Shown one piece after another: positions 1-10,556 of a stretch of DNA of 64,000 bases. The position numbers and the translations under genes were made by a program. Under the pieces are notes generated by a model. It was not told where the DNA came from and did no database searches. It saw nothing but the letters and a program-made list of their open reading frames with translations. Each line of letters opens with the position of its first letter. Positions within the stretch are counted from its first letter, which is position 1. Origin of the DNA: Candidatus Zixiibacteriota bacterium (GTDB taxonomy: Bacteria; Zixibacteria; MSB-5A5; GN15; FEB-12); the NCBI GenBank assembly GCA_017999435.1, contig JAGNLV010000001.1, forward strand, positions 1,148,746 through 1,212,745, in the 5' to 3' direction.

Positions 1-2224
<2,224 letters not shown>

Positions 2225-2239
2225 ATTTTGTAACCCCTT

Positions 2240-2268
2240 AAGATACAAAAGTTCAAATCCGAACGCAA
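2240..2268 (-). promoter_or_regulatory. promoter for dciA-gyrB
   Basis: Reading the minus strand: TTGCGT (2268-2263), 17 bp, TATCTT (2245-2240). The expected start near 2233 leaves a leader of only about 9 nt before the ATG at 2224. The AAGGGG ribosome site would then be at or just above the transcription start, so either the leader is very short or another promoter also serves the gene. A small hairpin (AAGAGG/CCTCTT, 2274-2292, followed by T residues on the minus strand) lies just upstream. Confidence 0.45.
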
Positions 2269-2426
2269 GCAAAAAGAGGCTAATAACCTCTTATTGTACA
2301 GCAACTTGCGGCGACAAATGGGCCGCCCTTGCGGCCGCCGGTTTCCGGCCCGGCCGAGCGGGCAAAAAGTGGAAAAGCAGGCGGCGCCGAACCGGGAAGG
2401 CCGAACAGCGCACACACCAAAAGCAA

Positions 2427-2452
2427 CGGCGGGAGGACTTGCCCTCCCGCCG
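2427..2452 (-). terminator. intrinsic terminator of the GSGD-repeat gene
   Basis: Perfect 10-bp stem (CGGCGGGAGG/CCTCCCGCCG) with a 6-nt loop, about 107 nt after the minus-strand stop at 2559. On the minus strand it is followed by GTTGCTTTTGG, a short U tract. Confidence 0.6.
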
Positions 2453-2558
2453 AGCGTCGGCGGTTATGTGAAGGGAACGGCCCAACCGAGGGGAGGTCCA
2501 CCATCGGCGGGGATGTCTTCAAACCGATCGTCCGTCCGCGACCGGTGCTCGGAAAGGG

Positions 2559-3236
2559 CTACTCCCCTTTCCTGATGTCGCCGCTGCCGGCCACGCTGCG
2601 ATTCACTTTCTCGGGGTTTCCGTAGTAGGCGATGTCGCCGCTGCCGGCGATGACGCCTTCGAACAGCTCGCTCGCCCAGACAGCGACGTCGCCGGAGCCC
2701 GCGATATCGACATAGGCGCGCCGGGCCTTCAGGTCGCGGGCATCGACATCGCCGGAACCGGACACCTCGATCCGCACTTCGTCGACCGCGCCGCTGAGAG
2801 TCGCGTCGCCGGAGCCCGAGATGTCATAGGCGAATTCGGCGCCGCTGAGTCCCTGGACGACCAGGTCGCCGGAGCCCGAGACGATGGCTTCCTCAAGAGC
2901 GGGAACGGTGATTTCCACGCGGCAGGATTTGCGGGAGCTGAACGACCCGTCGGTGTATATCTGCAGCGTGCGGCCCCGGAGTTCCGTCTTGACGAGGTCG
3001 ATGAGGTTATCATCGAAGCTGACGGTCACCTTTTGGACGGGGCCGATAGTCACGTCGACATCGAACGAGCCGGAACTGCGGATACGGTCGAAGGCGCCGA
3101 AATCGCGGATCTCGGTGACGATGGCGCCGGAGCCGTCGCGATGATTGCGGCTGGTGAACAGGCCGGCGACGGCGGGCAGGGCCAGGGCGAGGAGCACCAA
3201 GCCGCCGAGGGCCGAGTGGAGCAAAGTTCTGGTCAT
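2559..3236 (-). CDS. exported DUF2807 (head GIN domain) GSGD-repeat protein
   Basis: 225 residues. An N-terminal signal peptide (basic MTRT, then a hydrophobic stretch ending AVAG near 25) is followed by a DUF2807 domain. This is a right-handed beta-solenoid family found in outer-membrane or periplasmic proteins of Bacteroidetes-like bacteria, with no established biochemical role. The motif S/AGSGD recurs six times, about every 17-20 residues, from residue 120 to the end, which marks the solenoid turns. The last repeat, AGSGDIRKGE, ends the protein. GGAGAGAGG precedes the ATG. It is probably the last gene of a short run starting with the zinc-ribbon gene at 3797. An inverted repeat covers the ribosome-site region. 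Confidence 0.8.
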   Translation of the reverse strand: MTRTLLHSALGGLVLLALALPAVAGLFTSRNHRDGSGAIVTEIRDFGAFDRIRSSGSFDVDVTIGPVQKVTVSFDDNLIDLVKTELRGRTLQIYTDGSFSSRKSCRVEITVPALEEAIVSGSGDLVVQGLSGAEFAYDISGSGDATLSGAVDEVRIEVSGSGDVDARDLKARRAYVDIAGSGDVAVWASELFEGVIAGSGDIAYYGNPEKVNRSVAGSGDIRKGE

Positions 3237-3243
3237 TGCCTCT

Positions 3244-3282
3244 CTCCAGGTAGTGGACGGTTGTATTCTTGCCTACCTGGAG
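3244..3282 (-). promoter_or_regulatory. inverted repeat over the translation-initiation region of the GSGD gene
   Basis: CTCCAGGTAG (3244-3253) and CTACCTGGAG (3273-3282) form a perfect 10-bp inverted repeat with a 19-bp centre. It ends 7 nt before the ATG at 3236. The near arm includes the CTGGAG part of the ribosome-binding region, so it could be an operator or an RNA hairpin that masks initiation. Confidence 0.45.
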
Positions 3283-3332
3283 TTACGGGGCCGGCGGGCG
3301 CAGGTTTCGCCGGCGGCGCACAAATCGCCGGG

Positions 3333-3797
3333 TCAGTGGGGCTCGTAGGTCACGTGTTCCATGGGGCGGAGCCGGGTGCGGCGCGGGTGGCGGACCGAGG
3401 GAATGAAGAAGTCGCGCCCCTCGGGGCGGCGCATGCGGATGGTGTAGTCCTGGCAGGCGCGACAGCGGCGGATTTTTCCCACCGCCTCCTTGCGGACGCG
3501 CCGACGGTGCTTGTGGTTGGGAGCATAGATCGGGCGGCCGACTATTTCAAACCCCTTGGTCGCGTCGTTCTCGTCGCGCCAGCGGACACCCTCGACCACC
3601 TCGCCGGTCGCCGGGTCATAGAGAGACACGCCGGGGCACTCGATCAGGAGGTAGTCCTCGCTTTCGACGGGATCGACGAAGATGTCGGCGGTATCGATGG
3701 CGGTGGGATTGCAGGCCAGGCAGATCCAGACGCCTTTCTGTTTGACCAGGGTGCGCCCGCAGTTGACGCAGGTTTGGGGAGTGGTTTCTTCTGCCAT
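3333..3797 (-). CDS. zinc-ribbon-containing protein of unknown function
   Basis: 154 residues. CVNC (10-13) and CLAC (26-29) form a classic zinc ribbon at the N-terminus, and CRAC occurs near residue 112. Between them are a short acidic domain and a basic segment (NHKHRRRVRKEAVGKIRR), so nucleic-acid binding or a role as a small metal-binding adaptor is possible. I do not recognise the family and give no function. CGAGGC precedes the ATG. The gene ends about 96 bp before the GSGD-repeat gene, so the two could be co-transcribed. Confidence 0.7.
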   Translation of the reverse strand: MAEETTPQTCVNCGRTLVKQKGVWICLACNPTAIDTADIFVDPVESEDYLLIECPGVSLYDPATGEVVEGVRWRDENDATKGFEIVGRPIYAPNHKHRRRVRKEAVGKIRRCRACQDYTIRMRRPEGRDFFIPSVRHPRRTRLRPMEHVTYEPH

Positions 3798-3890
3798 AGA
3801 CGGTTGCCTCGCGGGTCGGCCGAGCGGAGCTCGGATCTTTGTTTCAGATGAAACGGGGGCAAACGGTTTGCCGGGCGGCGGGCAGAAGAA

Positions 3891-3913
3891 AACCGCCTGA
3901 ACCTCAGGCGGTT
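3891..3913 (-). terminator. intrinsic terminator of the small membrane-protein genes
   Basis: Perfect 10-bp stem AACCGCCTGA/TCAGGCGGTT with a 3-nt loop. It is followed on the minus strand by TTTTCTTC and lies 73 nt after the stop at 3986. A second inverted repeat (GGCCGGCC, 3946-3953 and 3962-3969) lies between the gene and this hairpin. Confidence 0.75.
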
Positions 3914-3985
3914 AGCATGCCATGGGGAACCGCGGGCGGGGAATCGGCCGGCCAAGGGAGGGGCCGGCCTCCCACAGGTGTGGCG

Positions 3986-4321
3986 TCAGCCCTTAAACAG
4001 CAGCACGAGCGAGCAGGCGGACAGGGTAATCGGCAGGAGAAAGAAGAACGAGAACGGCAGCACCAGCGAGCCGAGCAGGGCGAGTCCGACGCCCGGGACG
4101 ACCAGGTATTTGAGAGCGGCCAGGGTGATGCGGATCAGCTGCAGGATCAGGTAAAGGCCGAGGGCGGCACCGATAAAGGCCGCGGCGTAGAGGCCGTTCT
4201 GGCCAAAGTGCGCCACGATCCACTCCTGCGCCCCGGCCGCGGCCGCGGCGAGATCCTGGACGGCCTGGACAGCCCGTTCGAGCAGCGCGCGGGCCTGTGC
4301 CAGCCACTCACCACTGTGCAT
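3986..4321 (-). CDS. small membrane protein of unknown function
   Basis: 111 residues. An amphipathic, Ala-rich N-terminal helix (about 1-35) is followed by two or three membrane segments (about 42-66, 70-88, 90-108). The start at 4321 is chosen because GAGGACGATT precedes it and it overlaps the stop of the upstream 77-residue gene by 14 nt, a sign of translational coupling. An upstream in-frame ATG at 4345 has no ribosome site. No family recognised. Confidence 0.65.
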   Translation of the reverse strand: MHSGEWLAQARALLERAVQAVQDLAAAAAGAQEWIVAHFGQNGLYAAAFIGAALGLYLILQLIRITLAALKYLVVPGVGLALLGSLVLPFSFFFLLPITLSACSLVLLFKG

Positions 4322-4541
4322 AATCGTCCTCTTCGAGCGGTTCAATGGTCAGGGAGGACTCACCAACCTGCACTAGTCCCAACATGCGCTGAGTGAGGAA
4401 GTTCCTCGAGGTTATCCACTGGTGGGACAACTGGAGGATTTCCGATTGGTCGACATTGGCCTCCCAATCGAGCACCACCTGGTCGATGCTCTTATCATCG
4501 ACGACCAGGTTGTCCATCGTCAGCACGAACTTGACTCTCAT
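4308..4541 (-). CDS. small acidic cytoplasmic protein of unknown function
   Basis: 77 residues starting MRVKFVLTMDNL and ending EEDDYAQW; acidic, no signal peptide, no cysteines. The reading frame stays open to 4853, but the upstream part is proline/arginine-rich and low in coding character, so I use the ATG at 4541. No strong ribosome site is visible. It overlaps the membrane-protein gene at 4321 and probably forms a two-gene unit with it. Function unknown. Confidence 0.55.
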   Translation of the reverse strand: MRVKFVLTMDNLVVDDKSIDQVVLDWEANVDQSEILQLSHQWITSRNFLTQRMLGLVQVGESSLTIEPLEEDDYAQW

Positions 4542-4755
4542 ACGTACTGTCCGCCGTAGTAGTTCGTTCCCAGTCTGTTCGCGCTGGGGTAGTGCAAGCG
4601 CGGTGCCGGAGGCGGCCGGGACACGCTTGGCGCCGGGCAAACCGATGGTTCTGAACGGATTAGCAGAGGGGCGGGAGTGTCGATGCGGGGCGCGCGGTTC
4701 GCCGGCCGGGGACGGAGTATGGGGGGATCCCCTTAGCCAGTAGGGGAATAAAGCA

Positions 4756-4781
4756 CCGGCGGCCGGTTGTCCGGCCGCCGG
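4756..4781 (-). terminator. strong hairpin ending an orphan minus-strand unit
   Basis: Perfect 11-bp stem CCGGCGGCCGG/CCGGCCGCCGG with a TTGT loop, followed on the minus strand by TGCTTTATTCCCC. It sits about 450 nt downstream of the promoter at 5230-5258, with no recognised gene between. Confidence 0.55.
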
Positions 4782-5223
4782 GCTTCGTGTCACGGAGATC
4801 CGTTTCCATTGTGAAACGATCGCAACCGCTTCCCGCCGCCGCTCCCGCCGCACCGATCCGGGGATGATGGGCGGATGTTGGGTGGGCCGCCGTTTTTCCG
4901 GACCGGCACCGAGCCGGCATCTATCCCTGATGCCCGAGGAGACGCCGGGACATTGCGGTCAATCGTTTCGCTTTCGCGGTAGTAGGTCTCTCTGGTCTTG
5001 GCAGGATCTCTCCTGGGTCCGCGGCGCGGCGACCAGCCGCCGTCGCGGACACATTCATCTCATATGCACCTCCTCACTGACGTTGAGCATTACCCGTTCC
5101 GATGAAGAGGCATGCGAGGCGGGGAATTGGCTTTTCTCTCCAGTCCGAGACGCACCACAGGCGTCGCACGAGGTGAGGATATGGACTTCTCTTGGCGGTG
5201 AACGAAAAGACCCTGACGGTTTC
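4756..5223 (-). ncRNA. predicted orphan transcript: ncRNA or short-peptide mRNA
   Basis: Inferred transcript from a good minus-strand promoter to a strong hairpin. It includes a very strong ribosome site, GAGGAGGTG (5067-5075). The first ATG after it (5063) stops after two codons (ATG AGA TGA). A second ATG (5058) opens a 45-codon basic, Arg/Ala-rich frame ending at 4921, with 9 nt between GGAGGT and the ATG. I cannot assign a function. It could be a small-protein gene, a leader peptide or an RNA gene. The rest of 4542-5377 contains only hairpins. Confidence 0.35.
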
Positions 5224-5229
5224 ACTTAT

Positions 5230-5258
5230 AATTTAGGCAGCAGGGGATTGCCTGTCAA
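5230..5258 (-). promoter_or_regulatory. consensus promoter of the orphan unit
   Basis: On the minus strand: TTGACA (5258-5253), 17 bp, TAAATT (5235-5230). This is one of the best matches to the primary-sigma consensus in the window, yet the next recognised gene starts nearly 700 bp downstream. Confidence 0.6.
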
Positions 5259-5306
5259 GCGATATTGCGGATCGGGGGTCTATTTTTTTCGGCGAGGCCG
5301 CGGCCG

Positions 5307-5337
5307 TGCCGCTTCCCCCGCGCGGGGGGAAGCGGCA
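5307..5337 (-). terminator. hairpin downstream of the FG-GAP protein
   Basis: Perfect 13-bp stem (TGCCGCTTCCCCC and its complement) with a 5-nt loop, 41 nt after the stop at 5378. A second 7-bp hairpin lies at 5351-5367. No U tract follows on the minus strand, so this may act as an RNA 3'-end stabiliser or a U-independent terminator. Confidence 0.45.
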
Positions 5338-5377
5338 GGCGTCGTCTTTCTCTCGGCTTGGCCGAGACAGCCCGGAC

Positions 5378-8056
5378 TTACGGGCAGGCGGCGGGCGGCG
5401 GGCCGCTGCGGAACAGGTACGAGATCAGCAGGGTCAAATCGCTCACCTTGATCGTCCCGTCGCCGTCGATATCGCCGTGCTCAAAACAGCCCGGCGCGGG
5501 GCCGCCCCGGAAGAGGTAGGCGACGAGCTGGGTGAGGTCGGCGACTTTGATCGCGCCGTCGCTGTCGTAGTCGCCGCGCAGCGTGCAGCAGCCCGGCTCG
5601 ACGTACCAGGAATCGAAGGCGTAGACCGTGCCGTCGCCGTCGAACGTCACGCAGGCGATGCTCGGTCGGCCGGGGCCGGCGATGTCGCCGACCATGAGGT
5701 GCATGACGTCGCCGCTGGTGGAGAACTGCCAGTACGGGACACCGGTGTTGCCGTGCAGCACGTACACGAGCTGGTCGTCGGAGCCGGCGATGACGTCGTT
5801 GACCCCGTCGCCGTCCATGTCCTGCACCCAGACGCAGTTGACCTCGTCGCCGGTCAGGAAGGGCGTCCAGAGGTCGCCGCCGGTGAGTCCCCAGAGGGCG
5901 TGGACCTTGCGGTCGGTCGAGTTGCCGGGGGCGACGAGATCGTCCAGTCCGTCGCCGCTCAGGTCGCCGTGGGCGAAGCTGTGGGTGTTGGAGGCCAGGC
6001 CGAGGCTCACGTTCCACATTTCGAGATGGGTGGCGCCGTTGATCATGATCACCCTGGCGGCGCTCGGGGCGACGCCGGCCGCGATGTCGTTGACCTTGTC
6101 GCCGTTGACGTCGAGCACCTCGACGTGCTCGCAGGTGCCGCCGGTGGTGTAATCCCAGAGGACGGCGCCGGTCTCGCCGTTGAGCACCCAGACTTTGCCG
6201 GTCGAGGAGGCGGCGACGACATCGAGCGGGCCGACGTCGTTCATCTGCGCCAGTTCCACTTCGTTGACCGCGCCGAGGCTCGGGGCGTCCCAGAGGGCGA
6301 TCCCGGTGAGGCCGTTGATGGCGTAGACATGGCCGTCGTCGCAGCCGGCGATGACATCGTCGGCACCGTCGCCGTTGAGATCGCTCGACGCAAGGCACTT
6401 GCGGTAGATCTGGGCGGTGGGCGTCGTGAACTGCCACTGCACCGCTTTGTCGACGACCCCGAGGGCGGTCACCCGCTTGTCGGCGCCGGCCACGGCGACC
6501 TCGTCGACGCCGTCGCTGTTGAAGTCGCCGCTGGTGACGGCGTAAAGGTTCTCCGTCCCGACCCAGGTCCAGAGCTCCTGCCCGGTGAGGCCGTTGATCG
6601 CCAGCGCCGCATCGCCCAGCGACATGACCGCCACGACATCCAGGTAGGCGTCGTCGTTGAGATTGCAGATTGTCAGTTCGTTGCCGTACTGGTTGAACAC
6701 GTACTCCCAGAGGAGCGGGGAGTAGACGGTGCGGAGCGCCCAGACGCCTTTGCCGGGATTGGTGCCGACATATTCGGCGCCGCCGCCGGCGGCCACGTCG
6801 AGCACGCCGTCGCTGTCGAAGTCGCCCACGGCCACGTCCTTGATCAGGCCGGCCACCGAGTAGTACCAGAGCTTCTTGCCGTCGTCCGCGCCGAGCACCT
6901 CGACCCGGTCCCAGGCGGAGCAGACGATGTCGAGCGCGCCGTCACCGGTCACGTCGCCGAAGGCCAGTTCCTGCGGGAAGCTGGTGAGCGGCTCGGAGGT
7001 GAACATGAGGCTCGCCGTCGGACCATCGAACGCATACACGTGGTAGGCGCCGAGGTAGTTTCCGACGACCAGGTCCTGGTCGCCGTTGCCGTCGAGATCC
7101 CACGAGAAGAGGGTGACGAGACCGTTGACGTGCTCGACGCTGAAGATCTGGTAGTCCCAGATGAGTCCACCGGAGGCGGCCGAGCGCAGGAAGACCCAAC
7201 CCTGGTCGAGCTCGTCCATGGCGCCGATCGCGAGATCGAGCGTCCCGTCGGCGTCGAAGTCGCCGTAGAGCACGCGCGTCGGCACGTAGGCGACCGGCAG
7301 GTCCCAGATCACGGAGCCGTCGATCCCGTCGCGCACCCCGATGTGGTTGGTGTAGCCGGCGAGGTATTCGTGGGCGTAGGCGACGTCGTCGATCCCGTCG
7401 CCGTTGACGTCGGCGGCGGCCACGTCGTTGATCCAGAGGGAGCCGATGGTGACGCTCCAGAGGTAGGAACCATCGACACCGGCGATGGCGTAGATGTTGT
7501 CGTCAAACGACCCGGCGACGACGTCGGCAAACGCGTCACCGTCGAAATCTCCGACGGCGACGCAGGAGACGGTGTTGTTCACGGGGTAGGTCCAGAGGGG
7601 GGCGCCGTTCTCGCCATTGATGGCGTGGACGCGGCCGTCGGGGGTGTTCGAGGCGTTGTACGAGGCGCCCGCGATGACGTCCATCACGCCGTCGTTGTTG
7701 ACGTCGCCGATGGTCATCGAGCGCACCGCATCCTGAAGCGGATACCGCCAGAGGGTATCGCCGGTGGCGCCGTCGACGGCGAAGACGTTGTGCGGGTCGC
7801 CGTAGTAGTCGGTGTTCTGTTCGCCGGCGATGATGTCGGGGATACCGTCGCCGTTCAGATCAGCGGTCTCGATGTGTTCGACCCGCCACTGGGTGTCGAA
7901 GGTGAAGATCGGTTGGGCGGAGAACGCTTTCGAGCCGCGTTCGGCCGAGCCGACCCCGGCGGCCGCCGCCGGGGGACCGAGCGGGGCTGCCGGCAGTACG
8001 GCGACGAGCAGGGCCGCCACGATCGCCGCGCGCCGCGGTGAGCAGCAAGGATACAT
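5378..8056 (-). CDS. secreted FG-GAP/VCBS beta-propeller protein with dockerin-like tail
   Basis: 892 residues. An N-terminal signal peptide (about 1-33, cut near AAAAG) is followed by a long run of FG-GAP/VCBS-type repeats. These appear as calcium-binding motifs such as DLNGDGIPDI, DVNNDGVMDV, DFDGDAFADV and DVNGDGIDDV, with PQQ-propeller-like segments such as GETGAVLWDY. The last 65 residues are two EF-hand-like loops (DYDSDGAIKV and DIDGDGTIKV, each followed by DLT and LF/YLFR), a dockerin-like domain introduced by CC and closed by a terminal Cys-Pro. Likely a cell-surface or extracellular protein; substrate unknown. AAAGGGACT precedes the ATG. It lies 79 bp downstream of the next dockerin protein and probably shares its promoter. 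Confidence 0.85.
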   Translation of the reverse strand: MYPCCSPRRAAIVAALLVAVLPAAPLGPPAAAAGVGSAERGSKAFSAQPIFTFDTQWRVEHIETADLNGDGIPDIIAGEQNTDYYGDPHNVFAVDGATGDTLWRYPLQDAVRSMTIGDVNNDGVMDVIAGASYNASNTPDGRVHAINGENGAPLWTYPVNNTVSCVAVGDFDGDAFADVVAGSFDDNIYAIAGVDGSYLWSVTIGSLWINDVAAADVNGDGIDDVAYAHEYLAGYTNHIGVRDGIDGSVIWDLPVAYVPTRVLYGDFDADGTLDLAIGAMDELDQGWVFLRSAASGGLIWDYQIFSVEHVNGLVTLFSWDLDGNGDQDLVVGNYLGAYHVYAFDGPTASLMFTSEPLTSFPQELAFGDVTGDGALDIVCSAWDRVEVLGADDGKKLWYYSVAGLIKDVAVGDFDSDGVLDVAAGGGAEYVGTNPGKGVWALRTVYSPLLWEYVFNQYGNELTICNLNDDAYLDVVAVMSLGDAALAINGLTGQELWTWVGTENLYAVTSGDFNSDGVDEVAVAGADKRVTALGVVDKAVQWQFTTPTAQIYRKCLASSDLNGDGADDVIAGCDDGHVYAINGLTGIALWDAPSLGAVNEVELAQMNDVGPLDVVAASSTGKVWVLNGETGAVLWDYTTGGTCEHVEVLDVNGDKVNDIAAGVAPSAARVIMINGATHLEMWNVSLGLASNTHSFAHGDLSGDGLDDLVAPGNSTDRKVHALWGLTGGDLWTPFLTGDEVNCVWVQDMDGDGVNDVIAGSDDQLVYVLHGNTGVPYWQFSTSGDVMHLMVGDIAGPGRPSIACVTFDGDGTVYAFDSWYVEPGCCTLRGDYDSDGAIKVADLTQLVAYLFRGGPAPGCFEHGDIDGDGTIKVSDLTLLISYLFRSGPPPAACP

Positions 8057-8135
8057 GGTGAGTCCCTTTCTCCATCAGGTCTATGTCAGCGCCGGCCGCC
8101 GCGAATGACGGTGCGGCCGCCGGCGGATGTGCCGG

Positions 8136-10556
8136 TCACTCGCGGCACCCCGGCCCGGAGTCGCCGGGCGAGCGCGCCGCCGGGCACTCGGTCGGCGGCG
8201 GGCCGCCCTGGAAGAGGTAGCCGATCAGCGTCGTAATGTCGACCACGCCGATTGCGCCCGAAGAATCGAAATCCCCTTCCTGGTAGCACGGTAACGGGGC
8301 GCCGGGACGAAACACGAACGCAATCAGGCCGGTGAGATCCGCCACCGTCGGCGCTCCCAACCCGTTGCTGTCGTAGTTGACGTCGCCGCGCCGCCCGATA
8401 CAGCAGGGCAGGCCGGAGTCGTACACCCTGATGGTCCGGACGGAACTGATGACGGAGGGGTGGGGCGGGATCGGATCGGTGGCGCGAAAGCGCAGGTAGT
8501 AGAACACGGGGCCGCAGGGACTCCCCTGCACGCGGTTGGGCACGAAAGTGAGGACCCCCGCCCCGTTGCCGGAATCGACCATCGTCATGTTGCGCGCGAG
8601 CGTGTCGGTCCCGTCGAGGTACGCGGTGAGCACGGACGGCACCGAATCGGGATCGAACGCCAGGACGCGCACACGGGCCGTGTCTTCCTCGAAGATCACA
8701 TCATTGCCCGGCAGCAGCATGATGACCGGCGGATGGTTGCGGGCGACCACCGCGAGGTCGACCGCGGCCGAATCGATCAGGTCGACGTTGGCCGCGTAGA
8801 AAGTGACCCGGTACTCCCCGACCATGCCGTCGGCCGGCTTGAATCGGAAAATCTTGTGATCGCCGGCGGTCGCGCCGGGGTAGTCGGTGAGCGAGGCGGT
8901 CGGCGGGAGCGCGCTCGCCGAGATCACCGGGATGTCGCCGGTGGAAGTCGCCGCCGTCAGTTCGAATACCAGGCTGTCTTCCTCAGCGACGGTAAACGGC
9001 CCCTCCCCCGCCGAGAGCGAGAGCACCGGCGGGCCGAGGCCGCTGTTGCGGTTCTGCACGTAGATGCGCACGGGCGCGGTGGCGACCGTGAGCGCCGGGT
9101 CGACCGCGTCGCGAATCGTGAAACTGACCAGATAGTAGGTCGGCGCCAGGTTTCCCTGGAAATAACTCGGAAGGAAAGTCAGGAGGCCGGCGCCGTTGCC
9201 GCTGTCGACGAACGACATGTTCGCCGCCAGCGTATCGGCATAGTGAAGGTGGGCTGCGATCGAGGGGATGGTTCCGTTCGGATCAGCCGCGGCGATCGGG
9301 ATGCGGAGGGTGTCTCCCTCGAAGATCATCCGGTCGCTGCTGTCATAGGAGTAGGTCGGGGGGAAGTTGGCGTCCCGAACATAGATCTCGAGATTCAGGG
9401 AGTCGCAGCGGGCCGAGTCGAGTGCATCGTGGGTGAGAATCGACACCGCGCGATAGCCGGTATCGGCGGCCGAGGGCGTCCACTCGAACAGGACGCCGCC
9501 GCCGCCAAGGGCGATGAGCACCGCACCGGGCGGAAGATTGGGCGACGAGAAAGTCGGCTCGTCGCCATCGGGATCGATCGCCCAAAGGTACCGGCGGATG
9601 GGAGAGAGCACCGGCCCGCCGACCGGCTCGGGGTAGTACTGCCAGTATGGAAAGCGGTTGGCGCCCGGGGGGACGGCCAGCAGGCGCAGCGTCCGCGAGA
9701 CGGGGGCGCCGCGGCCGAAGGCGGTCAGGGTGTAGGTCGTCGGCGCGCCCTCCACCACCTCAAACGGCTCGGTCTGAACGCTGCCCGGGTGCATGCCGAC
9801 CGCCGGCGCCAGCACGATGCTGTCAGCGTTGCGCACCGACCAGACGGCCTGCACGGTGTCCCCCTGCCAGGCCGAGCGCGGGTCGATGCCGAAGTACTCG
9901 ATGCGCGGAGGACCGGCCGGGTCGGGGTCGGTGAAGAAGTACGCCGTGCTCGGCCGGGGAAATCCTTCGGCCATGCCCGAGGGCCCGCCGGACCGCTCCA
10001 CGAAGTCGGTCCCCCGGCAGATCGCCGTGGAGTCGGGCGGCGCGCTTGAAGAGTCGACCAAGTAGACCGTGCGCCGCGGAAATCTAATGAGCGAGTATTC
10101 CGCGAACAGGGCCTCCTGCTGAACGACGAAAGGAATGCGGAGGATGACGCCACGGCCGGCCGGAATGGTGTCGTTGGAGTTCAGAAACGGCAGGAAGACG
10201 ACGGCGATGGCGCCGGAGTCAATCTCGGCCTCGGACAAACTCGCCGCCAGGTTGACCGAGCCGGCGAAGCGGCCGGCCGGTTCGACGACCAGTTGATCGC
10301 TGCCGGGGGCCGCGAAGAGGGGCCGGAGAATTGTCGAGTCAAACTGAATGACCATCCGGAAGGCGATCAGGGTGGAGTCGGTGATGGCCCAGACGGGGGC
10401 CCAGATGGTGTCGCCGGGCAGGCCGACGATCGTCTGGAGGCCGACCTCGTCGCGGGAGAAGGGGACGGAATCGCAGTTCTGCGCCCGAACCTGCTCGGCC
10501 GGGCCGAGCAAGGACAACCCCAGCACCAGCCACGACGCGATGCGGAGCCTGTGCAC
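8136..10556 (-). CDS. secreted cohesin-like/cadherin-like protein with dockerin-like tail
   Basis: 806 residues from a GTG at 10556, chosen because AAGGAGG lies 4 nt upstream and it yields a clean signal peptide (VHRLRIASWLVLGLSLLG, cut near VRAQ). An in-frame ATG ten codons upstream has no ribosome site. A cohesin-like beta-sandwich region (about 30-170) is followed by Ig/cadherin-like modules. Two related repeats carry the shared phrases EGDTLRIPI/EEDTARVRV and MSFVDSGNGAGLLTF/MTMVDSGNGAGVLTF. The C-terminal dockerin-like pair (DVNYDSNGLG and DFDSSGAIGV, with DLTGLIAFVF and DITTLIGYLF) is introduced by CC. Likely an extracellular structural or adhesive protein. A strong promoter lies 170 bp upstream. 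Confidence 0.8.
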   Translation of the reverse strand: MHRLRIASWLVLGLSLLGPAEQVRAQNCDSVPFSRDEVGLQTIVGLPGDTIWAPVWAITDSTLIAFRMVIQFDSTILRPLFAAPGSDQLVVEPAGRFAGSVNLAASLSEAEIDSGAIAVVFLPFLNSNDTIPAGRGVILRIPFVVQQEALFAEYSLIRFPRRTVYLVDSSSAPPDSTAICRGTDFVERSGGPSGMAEGFPRPSTAYFFTDPDPAGPPRIEYFGIDPRSAWQGDTVQAVWSVRNADSIVLAPAVGMHPGSVQTEPFEVVEGAPTTYTLTAFGRGAPVSRTLRLLAVPPGANRFPYWQYYPEPVGGPVLSPIRRYLWAIDPDGDEPTFSSPNLPPGAVLIALGGGGVLFEWTPSAADTGYRAVSILTHDALDSARCDSLNLEIYVRDANFPPTYSYDSSDRMIFEGDTLRIPIAAADPNGTIPSIAAHLHYADTLAANMSFVDSGNGAGLLTFLPSYFQGNLAPTYYLVSFTIRDAVDPALTVATAPVRIYVQNRNSGLGPPVLSLSAGEGPFTVAEEDSLVFELTAATSTGDIPVISASALPPTASLTDYPGATAGDHKIFRFKPADGMVGEYRVTFYAANVDLIDSAAVDLAVVARNHPPVIMLLPGNDVIFEEDTARVRVLAFDPDSVPSVLTAYLDGTDTLARNMTMVDSGNGAGVLTFVPNRVQGSPCGPVFYYLRFRATDPIPPHPSVISSVRTIRVYDSGLPCCIGRRGDVNYDSNGLGAPTVADLTGLIAFVFRPGAPLPCYQEGDFDSSGAIGVVDITTLIGYLFQGGPPPTECPAARSPGDSGPGCRE

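Larger units (their letters stand above)
2225..2558. other. intergenic region between dciA and the GSGD-repeat gene
   Basis: No credible gene. It contains the dciA promoter (2240-2268), a weak T-rich minus-strand hairpin (2274-2292) and the terminator hairpin (2427-2452) of the upstream minus-strand gene. The short open frames here on both strands have no ribosome site or recognisable composition. Confidence 0.6.

Noticed and set aside
5306-8041. 911-codon plus-strand frame
   Set aside because: Antisense to the FG-GAP protein, whose repeats, signal peptide and dockerin tail are clear on the minus strand.
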